This document shows positions 49,401-60,790 of a DNA stretch of 64,000 nt, in pieces. The translations under genes were made by a program, and so were the position numbers. The stretch is taken from the NCBI RefSeq assembly GCF_020921035.1, contig NC_063154.1, forward strand, positions 26,141,448-26,205,447, written 5' to 3'. The DNA comes from Rhodamnia argentea. Its lineage: Eukaryota; Streptophyta; Magnoliopsida; Myrtales; Myrtaceae. Below the pieces are notes generated by a model. The model had not been told where the DNA came from. It worked only from the letters and a program-made list of their open reading frames with translations, and made no database searches. Position 1 is the first letter of the stretch, and each line of letters begins with the position of its first letter.

Positions 49401-51068
49401 CAAACAAACTACGCAGCCCACGTTTTGATTCACATTCAACTATAGCTAGGGGGAAGCCTCGTTGTACCACTGACATTTTTTCCTCTTTCAATTTTAGATA
49501 ATTGCACTAAATTACTTGGGCTCTAACATGTTTTTCTATTACGGAAGAGCCACGTAACAAAGGACATCTACGCACTTCATGTCCCACGTACATGCAAGTT
49601 GTAATTTGATTCCAACATATCGCGCCAATGTCACCGTGTCAACGTCAGCTATTTTAGGGATATTTCCTTCTCCATCCTTTCAGGCACGATGCAAGATCTA
49701 AGATTTCGCCCTCTAATCAATTGAGTTTCCGACTTTTTTTAAAAGACACTAGGTCCATTTAACTGAAGACTAATTCTTTGCTAAAGGATGTTTTCGTAGA
49801 AAATGAATTGTTTTCTTGTACTTAGTATAGTTATCTCAGAAAATTTGTAAACGATTGCTGAAATCATTCTTATGGATCCTTGATAGAAACGGCAAAAACC
49901 CTTACTCCACAGTCAACCTCCATTGGAGCACAACAATCTTAGCGGAAATAGAGAGTCGGGAACAGCTACTTCAGATTCACAAGATGATTATTCCAATTCA
50001 TTGTTCGATCGAAAGGTACGCATCACTTCTATCGTTAAAATACCCATGGCAGGCATGCAATTTGGGAGGCAAGTAATAACATCTCTTTGAAGATTTTTTA
50101 TTTGGTTTTATTAGTTACAATGTTTTCATAGTTTATAACTCCTATCTGTCATATTAATGACATAGTGAAAATTCGTTCTTCCACCTCTCAATTAGATCAG
50201 TTAGGATTTAGCCAAATTGTCAAAATCATCATAGCTACGATCCGATGCATAAATCTTATGAGCAGGTTAGTTTACCAAGCTTGGAGGAGTTAAATATTAA
50301 CTCAATGGGATCCTTCAAAAGGATATGGCACGATGAACTCCCCAAAGGTTCCTTCTGCATATTAGCCACCCTCTCCCTTATTTACATTGCTTTGAGCTAC
50401 TCAACGTCTTCCCTTCCACAATCATAGGGAGATTGCACAACCTGAAAAGGGTCAAAGTTTTTGGCTGTCCCTCCTTGGAATCGTTGTTCGATTATGGGTC
50501 CCTTGATTCAAATATGGAACAAACAAGTGTATTGCTCCCCAAACAGGAAAAAGTGAGGATCAGTGAAGCGGGAAAGCTGAGATGCATGGTGGAGAGCGAC
50601 TCCCAAAACTTGAGGCACATTTGGTGGTCCGGTGGTCTCCCAAACTTGAGATTCATAAAGGTTCGGTCGTGCCCACGCTTGAGAATGCTTTTCCCAACCT
50701 TCACGCAGAAATTTCTTGGGCAAATCCAAGAGCTGGTGGTGGAGTTATGTGAAGATATGGAACTAATTGCTGGCCATGAAGAATGTGAAGAAGCGACTGG
50801 TACAGCAATCGCCTTCACCGGGTTGACTGCTCTTAGACTTTTCAAGTTGCCTAAATTCAAGAGCTTCTTACCTGATAAATACTCTGTGGAATTCCCATCC
50901 CTGCAAGTCTTGAGCAGAGTAAGCTGTGGAACAAAGCCGGACCAATTCATTGGTGACTGGGAAAGCTACTTTGACCCACCACCGACATTGTTAATGTTAA
51001 AAATGTTTGGAATTTTAGGCGCTTCGAATCTGTTAAGAAATAAATCCGAGAATTTGAATTGGGATTAG
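46430..51068 (+). pseudogene. Coiled-coil NBS-LRR (NLR) resistance gene, At4g27190-like, frameshifted
   Basis: Intracellular immune receptor type. From the ATG at 46430 the frame reads a normal CC start (MADIVLSVASKVAEYLVAPV) but shifts twice. One extra base at about 46571-46575 (after LENAR) and one extra T at about 46818 (in AAGQFERVYF) move the reading by one each time. From 46807 the frame is open to 49290: P-loop GPGGVGKTT, kinase-2 VLIILDDLW, RNBS-B GCKLLLSSR, GLPL as AGLPLLI, IHD in place of MHD, then LRRs. Exon 1 ends at 49245 (CAG before GTAACT), exon 2 is 49887-50015, and exon 3 starts at 50266. All junctions are in phase. In exon 3 one base is missing at about 50385-50393, after which LLNVFPSTIIGRLHNLKRV resumes to a TAG at 51066-51068. 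As read it cannot make a full protein. True decay or assembly error are both possible. Confidence 0.88.
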
Positions 51069-52270
51069 ATTTTATATGTGCGGAGATTTGTTTCTGTTGG
51101 AAGAAGAATCACCTCGTGCACTGGATAAGTTCTACTGCAGATGGGCATCTTGAGCGACTACACAAGAAAAAAAAGAATGCTAGCCACTACAAGACAAAAG
51201 GGGTTTCACTTATTTTATTATATTTAAAAGCATGGTCAGACTTTGAGAAGAATTGTGACTCTCCTCTTTGTGGTCGTATAAAGAAAGCTTGTGGGCCCCA
51301 ACAGTCATTAGAGGAAAGTAAAAAGCAAGGGTTTTGTTCTCTTTCTGGCAATGTTCTCAATGTTAGCTGCTGAATTTGTTGTGTTGCAGGTCTATTTTTG
51401 GCTTGTACCTGGCAGTTGTCCAGTGTAGAGTTGTGGGGTTCAGCAAGACAAGTTGACATTGCAGCTCATGTACTCGTTTGGTTAAGGACAAGTTGACATT
51501 GCAGCTCAAGTAACCGATGGATGTTTTTGGCTTGTCCCCTTTTCCTTTTCTCTTTTCCTTGTTCAAGTACTCATGTTCGTGGGGCCGAGACCCTTGATTT
51601 TCTCAGAACCGGTGAACTCGTAGTCAAGTTGACATTGCAGCTCAAGTAATGTGGAATATGTCGATGCCATGTTAAAACCATGAATTATGCTATTTCTCTT
51701 GATCATAGCTTATTTTGGTTTTACGGTTTTTGTGTTGCTCGGCAACCATGTAGTCGGTCAGGTGGGATATCTCGCATATATCCATGTTTGAGGTCACTTT
51801 TTTTGCACTTAAATCTCGAGACCAAAGGTTAATAGGAACATCTGAAAGATAGTCTTCTGTCATTTTTTTAGATAGGAATGTTCAAGAAAATGCTTCAAAG
51901 GAGAACCCAATTCGTGTATCATTTGTCGAGTTGAGGCCTCTGCTTCGACATTTTTTTTTCTTTCTTTTAATGAAGGCATCCTCGATTTTTTTTAACAAAA
52001 ATAATGTAGAATCAGATTCGCGTTTTTTTTGCATATATATATAAAACGAAATGGGACATGAAAAAGAAAAAAATTACGGAAGAACCAAATAATCTTTTCA
52101 TTTGCATTTTTCTTTTTTGTCGTTATTTCACAATAGGTGGTGAACGATGTCCATTGCGGTCTAGTTCGTTATATACCCGACTATGTTTCATGTTTGATTA
52201 TTTGAGTTTGCAATTCATTTAGATTGATCCGCGTGTTTACTTTTTTTTTTTTTTGGTCAATAAATAGTCT
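51069..52270. other. 3' flank of the NLR
   Basis: Contains a phrase repeated about three times (ACAAGTTGACATTGCAGCTC at about 51448-51510 and 51625-51645). No gene is seen; it is probably 3' untranslated and intergenic sequence. Confidence 0.4.
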
Positions 52271-52279
52271 TTTTTTTTC

Positions 52280-52508
52280 TTCGTTTGGTTAGGATTAATA
52301 ATTTTCCGAAGAATGTTTTGTATTAATAATATTTTAGAAGTAGAAATTTTCAACTGTTACCAAACGAATTTATATTTCAGAAGCAAAATTTTTGTCTTGT
52401 TGTCAAACGTCTTTCTTTGATCAGAAATCAACTTATGAAGCAGAAGTAGAAAAATCAACTTCTGCTTCCGGGGTTATTTCTGAAGTAGAAGTGTTGTTAC
52501 GCGTGCCC
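52280..52508. mobile_element. Miniature element, family of 61068-61379, left end degraded
   Basis: Shares CAGAAGTAGAAAAATCAACT, TAGAAGTGTTG and the terminal GTGCCC with the better copy at 61068-61379. The left terminal repeat is eroded. Confidence 0.45.
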
Positions 52509-52574
52509 TATGCTTATCGCTAGTTTGTAAAAGACTAGCTTTTCTCTATGACTTGCGGTCGAGTCATATGGTCA

Positions 52575-53260
52575 AATTCCAACTATGGATCTACATCACT
52601 CAAAATGTGAGTCGCAATAGCTTCATCTTCATTTATAATTTCCACTTCTTTAAATAAGATATGTGTTAAATATGTTTTGAATTTTATGTACTCAGTCCGG
52701 TTCATCATCCGACCCGACATATTTTTGTGCGACCCAAAAGTAGAGAAAAAATTGAGATTTAGTTTGTGACGCGGAGAGTTGGGCCGATAGGCCCAACTCT
52801 GAGCAAGCGAACAAATCTTTATCATCGTGCAAACAGATCTCTACGCGTTGCCCTCGAGAAAAATTTTTTGGGCTCTATTTGCATTGTGGCTAAGTTTTTT
52901 TTTTTTTTATTATTTGAGAATTTTCTTTACATGAGAGACTTGTGAGTCGTGTGCTTTTGTTCGATCGATAAGACCGACTTCCGTAATCTGTACTCTCTTT
53001 GATTATAGTGGAATTTTGTTTTGCCTCACCCATAGACGTAAATCACCTTGATCGAACCACGTAAATCCTTGTGTTACGTGTTCGCTTTTGCATTTGTTAC
53101 AACAATATGGGACAATAAGTGTTGCTAGGCATTTCACCTAGTAACTAAGAAGCGAAGCTACATTAATCGCGCTTTCATCTAATAGCTCAAGTTTTCAAAT
53201 AACTAACAATGGTATCATAAAACTCTACAATAACATAATTGTAATTCACTCACGGGGCAA
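52575..53260 (+). mobile_element. Copia-type LTR remnant
   Basis: Contains CTCTTTGATTATAGTGGAAT, GACGTAAATCACCTTGATCG and AACCACGTAAATCCTTGTG, a typical Ty1-copia LTR 3' portion. A shorter relative with the same outer ends (ATCACTCAAAATGTGAGTCG to AGCTCAAGTTTTCAA) is at 58485-58720. No coding region. Confidence 0.5.
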
Positions 53261-53880
53261 GGGTTGCAAAGCCCTCGTCCGTCCGTCCTCGCCCCAGCTG
53301 GGCTTTTCAATCATTGTCATGCCAATATTCGATACATGATTCAGATGTTTTCGTATGTTTTCACGATTATATATGTTTGTGAATAGCGGAGAGTTCTGGA
53401 AAAGAATGCCTGCTCTCTCTAATGATGACCTTATTACTTGTTTTCATGTCGGACCCTTCATACTTTCATGGGCTTTTCAATCATGGCATTACCATATGGA
53501 TTAGATTTGTATTAACCCTTGCTTTGTCATAGTACTTCAAAGATGATATCATGCTGTAACGAACTGGGTTTGACCTGTCAGTTCTTTGAGCCTTGCAACA
53601 AGTACGGTCCCCTTCAGTTTGGTTCTTCTCGTATCTCTTTGTAAAGAGGCATATGAGGATGGGGTAAGTAATTAAGTATAACATCTCATGCATAATCCGT
53701 CTTATTTTGCGTGCTGTCGAGATTTCTTCTTCTTCTTCTTCTTCTTTTCTTTTTTTAATGGAGCAATTTTAGCTCTTGTGATGCTATTTGGTGTTTCTGA
53801 AGGGTTGGCTTTGTTTCTTATATACCAAGTCAAGTAATTGCGTTAGAGGATATTCCAGAATATGCTTAATTGATATGTAG
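53261..53880. other. Noncoding spacer
   Basis: No gene is recognised. A short TTC microsatellite lies at about 53729-53748. Confidence 0.3.
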
Positions 53881-56790
53881 AAACAGTGGAACATCTCTTC
53901 CTGCTTTGTCAATGGACAGCATTGGTTTGGGGCGACCCTACAATCGATATGCAAATATCCGCTTCAGAGGTTTCAGGATTTGACAAATGGTTAGAAGAGC
54001 AATTAACAAGGCCAAACAGCTCCCCACCATTCGAGGAAATTCCTTCTATCCTTCGTGTAATTTGGAAGGCACGCAATGACAAAGAAGCCCCAACCTGGAA
54101 TCCCTTATTGAATCAGCAGAATCTTTGCTTTGTAGTTACAGAAGATGGAATAAAATTGAAAACTTTGCGAGGAACCGAGCCCTAGAGATAAACATGGACG
54201 GATCTTGGGTTGCCGGGAACGCAGAAGCGACGATAGCTGGGGTCCTCCGAGATAGTGTAGGCGTGTTGCTCGACGGATTCGCCATAAAAATCCAAGCTTT
54301 ATCCCCGTTGCAAGCTGAAGCGAAGGCTCTTCTGGTTGCGTTGGAGACTTTCAGATCTAGAAGTAACTTTTGACTTGTACCTGGAGTCTGACAGCAAAGT
54401 AGTGGTGGATGCCCTCCTTGAAAGAGATATAGGCTGCGTTTGGGAACCACTTTCCCAATGAGCTTTGAGTGTCTAAAGGCCTTTGGGTGAAATATTTGGT
54501 GTTTGGCAAATTTTTTTAAAATGGCCTTGGCTCAAAGTGAGCCTTCAAAATGCTGAAAGCCCAAGGCAGCTTCAAGGCTGCCTTGAGCTTTTAGCTTTCT
54601 CGGCAGTCAACAGTGTCAATTATTAGTAATTTTTGAATTTTCAATATTACCCTCACTCATTCTTCATAATTCCACATTTACCCTCGCTGTCTTCATAATT
54701 CCTCTTCCCCTCTCTTGCTGCTTCCTTCGCCTTGAGCTCCACTTGAAGCCTGCTGTCGAACGCCGGTGCCGCAAGCGCCGTCGAGGAGGCTTCTCTTGAA
54801 TGCCGCCGTCGCAAGTGCCGCCGGAATCGAGCCACCTTTCCACACCCTCGGCCGCAACAACTACCCTTCCTCCTCGTGATCCCAACGCGCCCCGCCTCCC
54901 TAGATCCGGGCTTGTGAGGGCTCGACCTCGTCGGCGCCGCCTCACCCGGTTCGGAGATCACTCCTCACCCCTGAAACCCTCCCAAGCCTTGGCTGCGAAC
55001 AACCTCCATTTCCGTCGGAAGACAAGATCACCGCGCTTCTATCTCAAGGAAGGCGACACTCTCCTGAGCATGTCGTCAAATCGCCGTTCGATGCTCACAT
55101 TCTCGGAATCCTCAACAGCCGGATTGAGTTGGAGTCGGAGTACCCCGTCCTTGAGGTGAAGTGGGCTATGTTCTTTCCTCTTCGTATGCCTGGGTTTCTG
55201 TCTATCTTCCGCACAAATGAGTGGAAAAGGGGAAATAAGACATTTTTCTTGAGTTGATTGAGTAGTAATGGGTGCACGACTCAGTGCAATTAACTCGTTT
55301 ATTTTGTTCGAGGGAGGCGGAAATTTGTTCTTTTTGCAAAGGTATATTGGCAATTGGCGGTTGTAACAGTTGAAATTCCAAACGTTGTTATGAAGTTGGA
55401 ATTATTAATGCATACTAATACGGTTTTCGTCTTAGCTAAGAGGATGTTGGTGCATGTGTCTGATTCTTTCCTCGCTTGTTGACTACGACATGAAGAACTT
55501 TATCTTAAAAAAGGGATCTTTATCTTGAGAATTGATCCGTTTCTTGAATCTATCGTCTTTTGAATTGGGTTTGGTTCATTGATCTCTCTCTGTGCGTGTG
55601 GGTGTCATTTGGGGTTCATTCGTTGTGTTTTCTCTCGGGGCAGCTCTTATCCCTATGGTCGAGTTGTGCGATCCGGCTATCATGAGTAAATATGGGGTGA
55701 AGCCCGATCCGGAGACGATTGACACCGTCTGCACTCTCGCTACGCAGAAGGAGGGAGCTTATTTATTGTGGAATCCAATGCAGGTTTCATTGAAACAATT
55801 TTATCATGTTCAAAAGTTTACATTTACTATCCGACCTCATTCTCGTGTTGCCTCAAGTTGATTGTGTGATTGAGATGCTTCCCTTCCTCTCTTCGAAGTT
55901 GTGTATGAATTTTATGGTCGGGTATATATGTTTATTCTTCGGTTTCTGCAAAGTACATACCCCGAAAATTTGATCTTGGACCCCTTGGGTGTGTTATGTC
56001 CAGTGGAAATGCTTAGGCCAGTCGAGGTGCTACGCATGATTTTTCATTTGAGTGTGGAAAGAGATGTGATTCTGGAAAAAATACTAGCAAAGCGGAAGGT
56101 ACCATAAGATCAACCAACATGTTGTCTTGCCATGACTTATGCCGCCTCGCCCGGCGATGGCGAGGTCGAGCCCCACCATGGCCGGGCAAGGCTCGACCTC
56201 GTCGGCTAGTCCTCTAGCCGACCGCCGGGCCGGCTAGAGGTAGGAGAGGGGTCGGAGAAGGGAAAAAAAAAAGAAAAAGAAAAGAAAAAAATGAAAGTTA
56301 TACAAAAATAAAAAAATATTAAAATACTAGGCTAAAGGCATTTGTGAATTTATATTTATCAAACAGCATTTTCCCAAACGTTCTTTTCAAGGCACTTTTT
56401 AATTACAATTTACCAAACAGCTTTTGCATTTCACCAAATCCCTTCGGACTAAAGGTATTTGCATTTTCCTAAAGACTTTCCCCAAAAGCCTTTCCAAACG
56501 CACCCATAACCCCTTGGCAGATTGAAACTTTGATTGTGGAGGCCCGAGCCCATCTGCGTGCTTTTCAAAACCTGTCCGTGGCCCACTGTGGTAGAACCGC
56601 AAACCAGGTTGCCGATTGGGTTGCTAAAGCCCTTCGTTTGGATTTCCTTCCTAGTTTTTGGTTGTCAAATCCCCCTCAAACTTCCCGGGAGTTTCTCTGT
56701 TTTGATGTCCCTGTTATGGGCTTTGTCTTCTACGAACTCTTGATGATAAATAAAGGAAGTTTCATTTTCTGACCCAAGAAAAAAAAAACC
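53881..56790 (+). mobile_element. LINE copy 1, 5'-truncated and split by an insertion
   Basis: Plus-strand frames give the end of a zinc-binding reverse-transcriptase-associated domain (EHLFLLCQWTALVWGDPT) and then an RNase H-like domain (INMDGSWVAGNAEATIAGVL, LYLESDSKVVVDALLERDI). After the 2.07-kb insertion the same domain continues (PWQIETLIVEARAHLRAF, then VAHCGRTANQVADWVAKAL). A frameshift lies near 54125. The copy ends with a poly(A) tract at about 56778-56789. Most of the element, including the reverse transcriptase and endonuclease, is missing, as usual for truncated LINE insertions. Confidence 0.8.
54432..56505. mobile_element. 2.07-kb TIR element carrying apparent captured gene pieces
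   Basis: The ends are GGCTGCGTTTGGGAA and, inverted, TTTCCAAACGCACCC, flanked by ATA on both sides (54429-54431 and 56506-56508). Taking out the element and one ATA restores the interrupted LINE reading frame exactly (ALLERDI then TPWQIETL). Terminal 200-bp regions are AT-rich and repeat-like. The middle (about 54720-55760) is GC-rich and coding-like: PFPSEDKITALLSQGRRHSP, SPFDAHILGILNSRIELESE, then after an apparent intron LIPMVELCDPAIMSKYGVKP, DPETIDTVCTLATQKEGAYL and LWNPMQ before GTTTC. A transposase is not seen. It looks like a non-autonomous element that picked up genomic, intron-containing host sequence. I do not recognise the host gene. Confidence 0.7.
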
Positions 56791-56809
56791 TCGGACATGT
56801 CTATGAAAA

Positions 56810-57143
56810 GTCACATTTAAGTCTACACACAGTGACGGAAGCCTCAAGGAACAATCAAAATTGGGCCTTGGGAACAAAAGAAAAGCACCAAAAGAAGAGG
56901 TTTTTCCCTCCTCATTTGACCCCACGTACTTACATTCGCGAAGCCCAAGATATCATGGCCCATCATCACAATATGCCGGTGACCCATTGCTTAAGAAGTG
57001 CAAATCAGGTAGAAGATTGGCTTGCCAAATTGTACTGCTCTTGCTCTATTAGGGCTCTGGTTTTTCGGCTTTCTTCCTGCCCCAACCCCTTTGGGACCTT
57101 CTTTGGACTGACCCCCCTTCTTTGGACCTGTAAGTATGAACCT
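56810..57143 (+). mobile_element. Outer LINE (copy 2), 5' part
   Basis: An RNase H tail (IREAQDIMAHHHNMPVTHCL then RSANQVEDWLAKL) and 3' sequence run up to 57143. The element resumes at about 58375 after a second LINE inserted in it. The 5' limit is uncertain. Confidence 0.65.
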
Positions 57144-58374
57144 AGTATCGCGCCACACATGCTGGCTACTCCTTTGAGTCAAAGCCTAAATGAGGATAAG
57201 CTTATATGGACAAAGAACAACTCAGGGTCCTATACAGTCAAAAGCGGGTACAATTCCACTTATCCCTCAATCACCGCAGAACCAAACAGAGCCACTTCCT
57301 CGTACCAACCCCCTGAAGATCTATGGCCTAAACTCTGGAATCTACAGATTTTCCCTAAAGTCCGATTTTTCATGTGGAGTGTGTGCACCGATTCTCTTCC
57401 TACGAAGGAAAACCTCCACAAGAAGAAGGTATTACCTGATCCAGTGTGCCCTTTGTGTCAACAAGAGCCAGAGAGAATCGAACATCTGTTTATCTTGTGC
57501 GAATGGACACAGAAAATTTGGTCATATTCCAGACTTCAGATGAATTGCTCACCAACGGCCATTACAAGAATTGAAAAGTGGGTGCACGAAGCTCTTACCT
57601 CGTGCACAGATGCGTCATCCAGAGCTCTTTTCGCGGGAGTCTTGCAGCAGATTTGGAAAGCGAGAAACTTGAAGGTATTCCAAGATCGAAAACCCAATTC
57701 ATGCTCAGTCATTGAAGAAGCACAAATACTGGTCAGCAGCTATGAAAAATGGCCTCCAAGAAAGGATAAGCCAAAGGAAAAAGGAAGGTCTTTACCTGCT
57801 CAGTGGACTCCCCCCTCGGCGAACTCGTTGGAATTGAACGTCGATTCCTCGTGGCTTAGTGACACCTTGGCTGAAGCGTCGGCCGGGATTCTCAGAAATT
57901 CTGATGGGATCGTCGTGCATGGCTTCGCGAAGTCGATTCGTGCCTCTTCCCCCCTTATCGCAGGAACCCTAGCCGTTCGTGAAGCTCTGTCGTGGTTAAG
58001 GAAGCCTCGCGAACTACAGATCAGAACTAAAGTCTTCATCTGATCTGCAAGTCGTCTTATCTTGCGCTAGCTTATCAGTGGTGGAATTCATATCAGGCCT
58101 GAAGGAGAGCCCATGGACTGCACGGACGATTGTGGAGGATTGTTGCAGTCTACTGGCCCAGTTAAGGAACGTCACAATTTCCTTTGGGCCGCGAGAAACT
58201 AATAGGGCTGCATGCTGGGCAGCAAAAGCATTTTTATCCGCCTCCCTCCCCTCCACATGGCTGTACTCTATACCTGAACCCCTTTTGCTTATATTATGCC
58301 TTGATGTTGAAACTCTGGTTTACTTGGTGTTTCAAAGTAATGAAATTCTATTCCTTGTCCCAAAAAAAAAAAAA
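57144..58374 (+). mobile_element. Inner LINE (copy 3), nested insertion
   Basis: A 5'-truncated LINE with a zinc-binding domain (CPLCQQEPERIEHLFILCEW, pattern C-x2-C-x7-H-x4-C), then an RNase H-like domain (LELNVDSSWLSDTLAEASAG). Near 58000-58040 the frame shifts and the domain continues (VVEFISGLKESPWTARTIVE, ETNRAACWAAKAF). It ends in about 15 A. It is flanked by AAGTATGAACCT (57132-57143) and AAGTACGAACCT (58375-58386), a 12-bp target duplication with one change. The 403-codon frame at 56832-58043 is a chance fusion of the outer and inner elements. Confidence 0.8.
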
Positions 58375-58440
58375 AAGTACGAACCTCTAATTTCAGAAAT
58401 AAAACTATCTTTTGATCACACAAAAAAAAAAAAAAAAAAA
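58375..58440 (+). mobile_element. Outer LINE (copy 2), 3' end
   Basis: After the duplicated target the outer element continues through TTCAGAAATAAAACTATC to its own poly(A) tract at about 58423-58440. Confidence 0.65.
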
Positions 58441-58484
58441 CAGAGGTCCTTTCCCTGAAAATGATGGTTTATTATTTACCATGT

Positions 58485-58720
58485 ATCTATGTCACTCAAA
58501 ATGTGAGTCGCAATAGCTTCAACTAAGACAGGGACAATTCGAAAAAAAGAAAGAAAGAAGAAAGAAGACAAGGACGATAAGTGCCACTAGACATTCAACC
58601 TAGAGGCTGAGGAGCGAAGTTGGATTAAATTACGTCTTCGTTTATTAGCTCAAGTTTTCAAGGAATTGACAGTGGCATTATCAATGATATTGTATTTTAG
58701 CAATTCACTCATAATTTCTA
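58485..58720. mobile_element. Deleted relative of the 52575-53260 LTR
   Basis: Begins ATGTCACTCAAAATGTGAGTCG-like sequence and then jumps to CATTCAACCTAGAGGCTGAG and TAGCTCAAGTTTTCAAGGAA. It matches both ends of the longer copy but lacks the middle. Confidence 0.5.
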
Positions 58721-59336
58721 CTGACCTAATTCTATGGTACGTGACATTCTATGTATTCATAGTTCAAAGTGTACTCATTATTTTTGTGTCCATCATCATA
58801 AAATTTACTCTTGTAGTGTTTTGCGAGAAATAATTTTGCCTCCCAATGGTTAGAACAGCGTAACGGAAAATGTCCTTTGGCTCTTGAGGTCATCGGCCTA
58901 TTTATTTCTTGTCAAATATAAATCTGTGTGACTAGACACGCAGAAGAAGTTGCGAGTAATTCCCCCAAGGAAGTCCAGGAAGCGTCGATGATAAGTTCCA
59001 AGAAGTTAGATGAGGGCAAGCATAATCAAACGGAGGCATTTATGTTTTTTAGCGATTCCATAGATGGGTGTTAGATAATTTCATCACACACTGCACCACA
59101 TGTGCCCATTGTGGACGGGCCAAGAGATGCAGTCGACAGTCATTGCCATATTCTCGGAACTCAACATTTGCTTATGGTCTCTAATAATTCTTTGGCTAGT
59201 ACCGAAGGTGGACTCCGACGGTACAGTCGATGCCGGTGGAGCGAGCACGTCACCATCCACCGTGGAAAGAATTGAAAAAACACAGCGGTTTGGCATTCCA
59301 CCACCGCAAAAGGTCGGCATTGTCTTCCCCGGACTC
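58721..59336. other. Noncoding spacer
   Basis: Overlapping open frames on both strands at 59084-59485 run partly into the next element. No domain is recognised. Confidence 0.3.
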
Positions 59337-59339
59337 TTA

Positions 59340-59941
59340 GGGTCCGTATGGTAACACTCCCTGGAAAGTGTTTCTGTTCCGAAAATGTTCCCGGAACACT
59401 TTCGGAACGGAAACGCGTATGATAAAAAAATGTTCCAAAAGTGTTCCGGAGAACATTTTTGAAAAAAAGAACACTTTTGAAGCAAAATTAAGGAACAAAA
59501 AAAACTTGTTTCTTGTTCTTCGGAACACTTTTTGGAAACAACTCGAGGGCGAACTTGTGCAAGCCACCACAGCCCACCATCGTTTGCGAGGAATTGACGC
59601 GGCCGCCGGGCGCGCGCGCCGGTCGCCGGCAGCGCGCCGCCGGCGGTTGCCGGTCGCCGTCACCGGCCGCCGCCGCCGCCGGTCGCCCGTCGCCGCCGCC
59701 GCCGCCGGTAGCCCGTCGCCGCCCGCTGCCGCCGTCGCCGCCGCGGCCGCCGCCGCCGTCGCCGCCGCCGCCGCCGGCGGTTGCCGGTTTCAAATCCTTC
59801 CTTTTGGTTAAAAAAGTGTTTTTTTTTTTTACTTGCCAAACGCATTTCTGTTCTTGAAAATCGTAGGCGGGAACAGAAACACAAAAAAATGTTTCTGTTC
59901 TAAATATGTTCCCGGGAACAGGAACGTTACCATACAGACCC
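59340..59941. mobile_element. PIF/Harbinger-type miniature element with a CCG-repeat core
   Basis: Terminal inverted repeats GGGTCCGTATGGTAAC and GTTACCATACAGACCC match at 15 of 16 positions. The 3-bp target duplication TTA is at 59337-59339 and 59942-59944. The sub-terminal arms also pair (TTTCTGTTCC with GGGAACAGAAAC). The core at about 59600-59790 is a GC-rich (CCG)n-like run, which opens spurious frames on both strands. No transposase. Confidence 0.85.
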
Positions 59942-59944
59942 TTA

Positions 59945-60440
59945 CAATGCAGTTGCTGCCATCTTTGCTGAAATATTCGTTCACCTCACCACCGACCGGC
60001 ACCAAAGTGCCCGAGAGCACGGGTTCAAACTGGCCCGGCCCATTGGCCATCCTAACTAAAACCTATTTGGGTTCATGTTACACTGGGAAGAATTTCTGAG
60101 TCGATGATCTTTGGCAAGTGATGCCGACACATTCTAAGATAATTTTTGGACCTTCAAGCCATTTCATTCAAACATCTGTCACATTTTGCAGTCGCTATGT
60201 GCGCCTTGATTTTCTTCTGTCCTTCACCGAAAGTGTTGCCGATAGCTTCGTAGAAATTTTGGTGCGGTTGACATGACAAGAAGCTTTAATAATTGCTACG
60301 TGACACACGATATATCAATTTGTGCTCCTGTCTGCAGGATGAGGGTGACAGAACGGGCAGCTTTAATGATTGCCGAGTGAACCGCCGATGGCCAGAAGGC
60401 TAAACTTAACGCCACCCTGGTTAACTCTTGACATCACTTT
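59945..60440. other. Noncoding spacer
   Basis: Nothing recognised. Confidence 0.3.
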
Positions 60441-60448
60441 GTTGTCTT

Positions 60449-60483
60449 CCTCCTCCTCCTCCTCCTCCTCCTCCTCTGCGTTT

Positions 60484-60520
<37 letters not shown>
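60449..60520. repeat. (CCT)n and (GA)n microsatellites
   Basis: Eight to nine CCT repeats at about 60449-60475, followed by about 18 GA repeats at about 60484-60520. Confidence 0.95.
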
Positions 60521-60521
<1 letters not shown>

Positions 60522-60612
60522 AGCATCACAGCACCCATGGTGGACGTGCTTGGGAGGGTGAGACACGTGAGGATTTGGGAGTTTGAAAAGTATTTTGTTA
60601 CGTTATTTTGAA

Positions 60613-60790
60613 GAACTACATACAAATACACTTTATATTCATTGAAATTGGGTTGTTTCGCAGAGAATTTTGTTCACGTTGTAATCAGTGAAATTGGGTT
60701 GTTTTAGAACGATTAAATTTGAGGTTTGGAGAAATAAACGATAACTATAATTAGTAATTTCTGTAAAGAAAAATGAAGAAGGCGTGTTCC
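60613..60790 (+). repeat. Leader-like duplicated block, copy 1
   Basis: Aligns along about 165 bp with 63830-63995: ACAAATACACTT.ATATTCATT, TGTAATCA, AATTGGGT.GTTTTA, TTGAGGTTT.GAGAAATAA and TATAATTAGTAA. Both copies are followed by AAAAATG and a similar TTCCAT. Confidence 0.55.

Noticed and set aside
56832..58043. 403-codon frame as a single gene
   Set aside because: It crosses the junction at 57143/57144 between two LINE copies and is a chance fusion.
59368..59857. Overlapping open frames rich in Arg, Pro and Ala
   Set aside because: They are translations of the CCG-rich core of the miniature element at 59340-59941, open in several frames on both strands.
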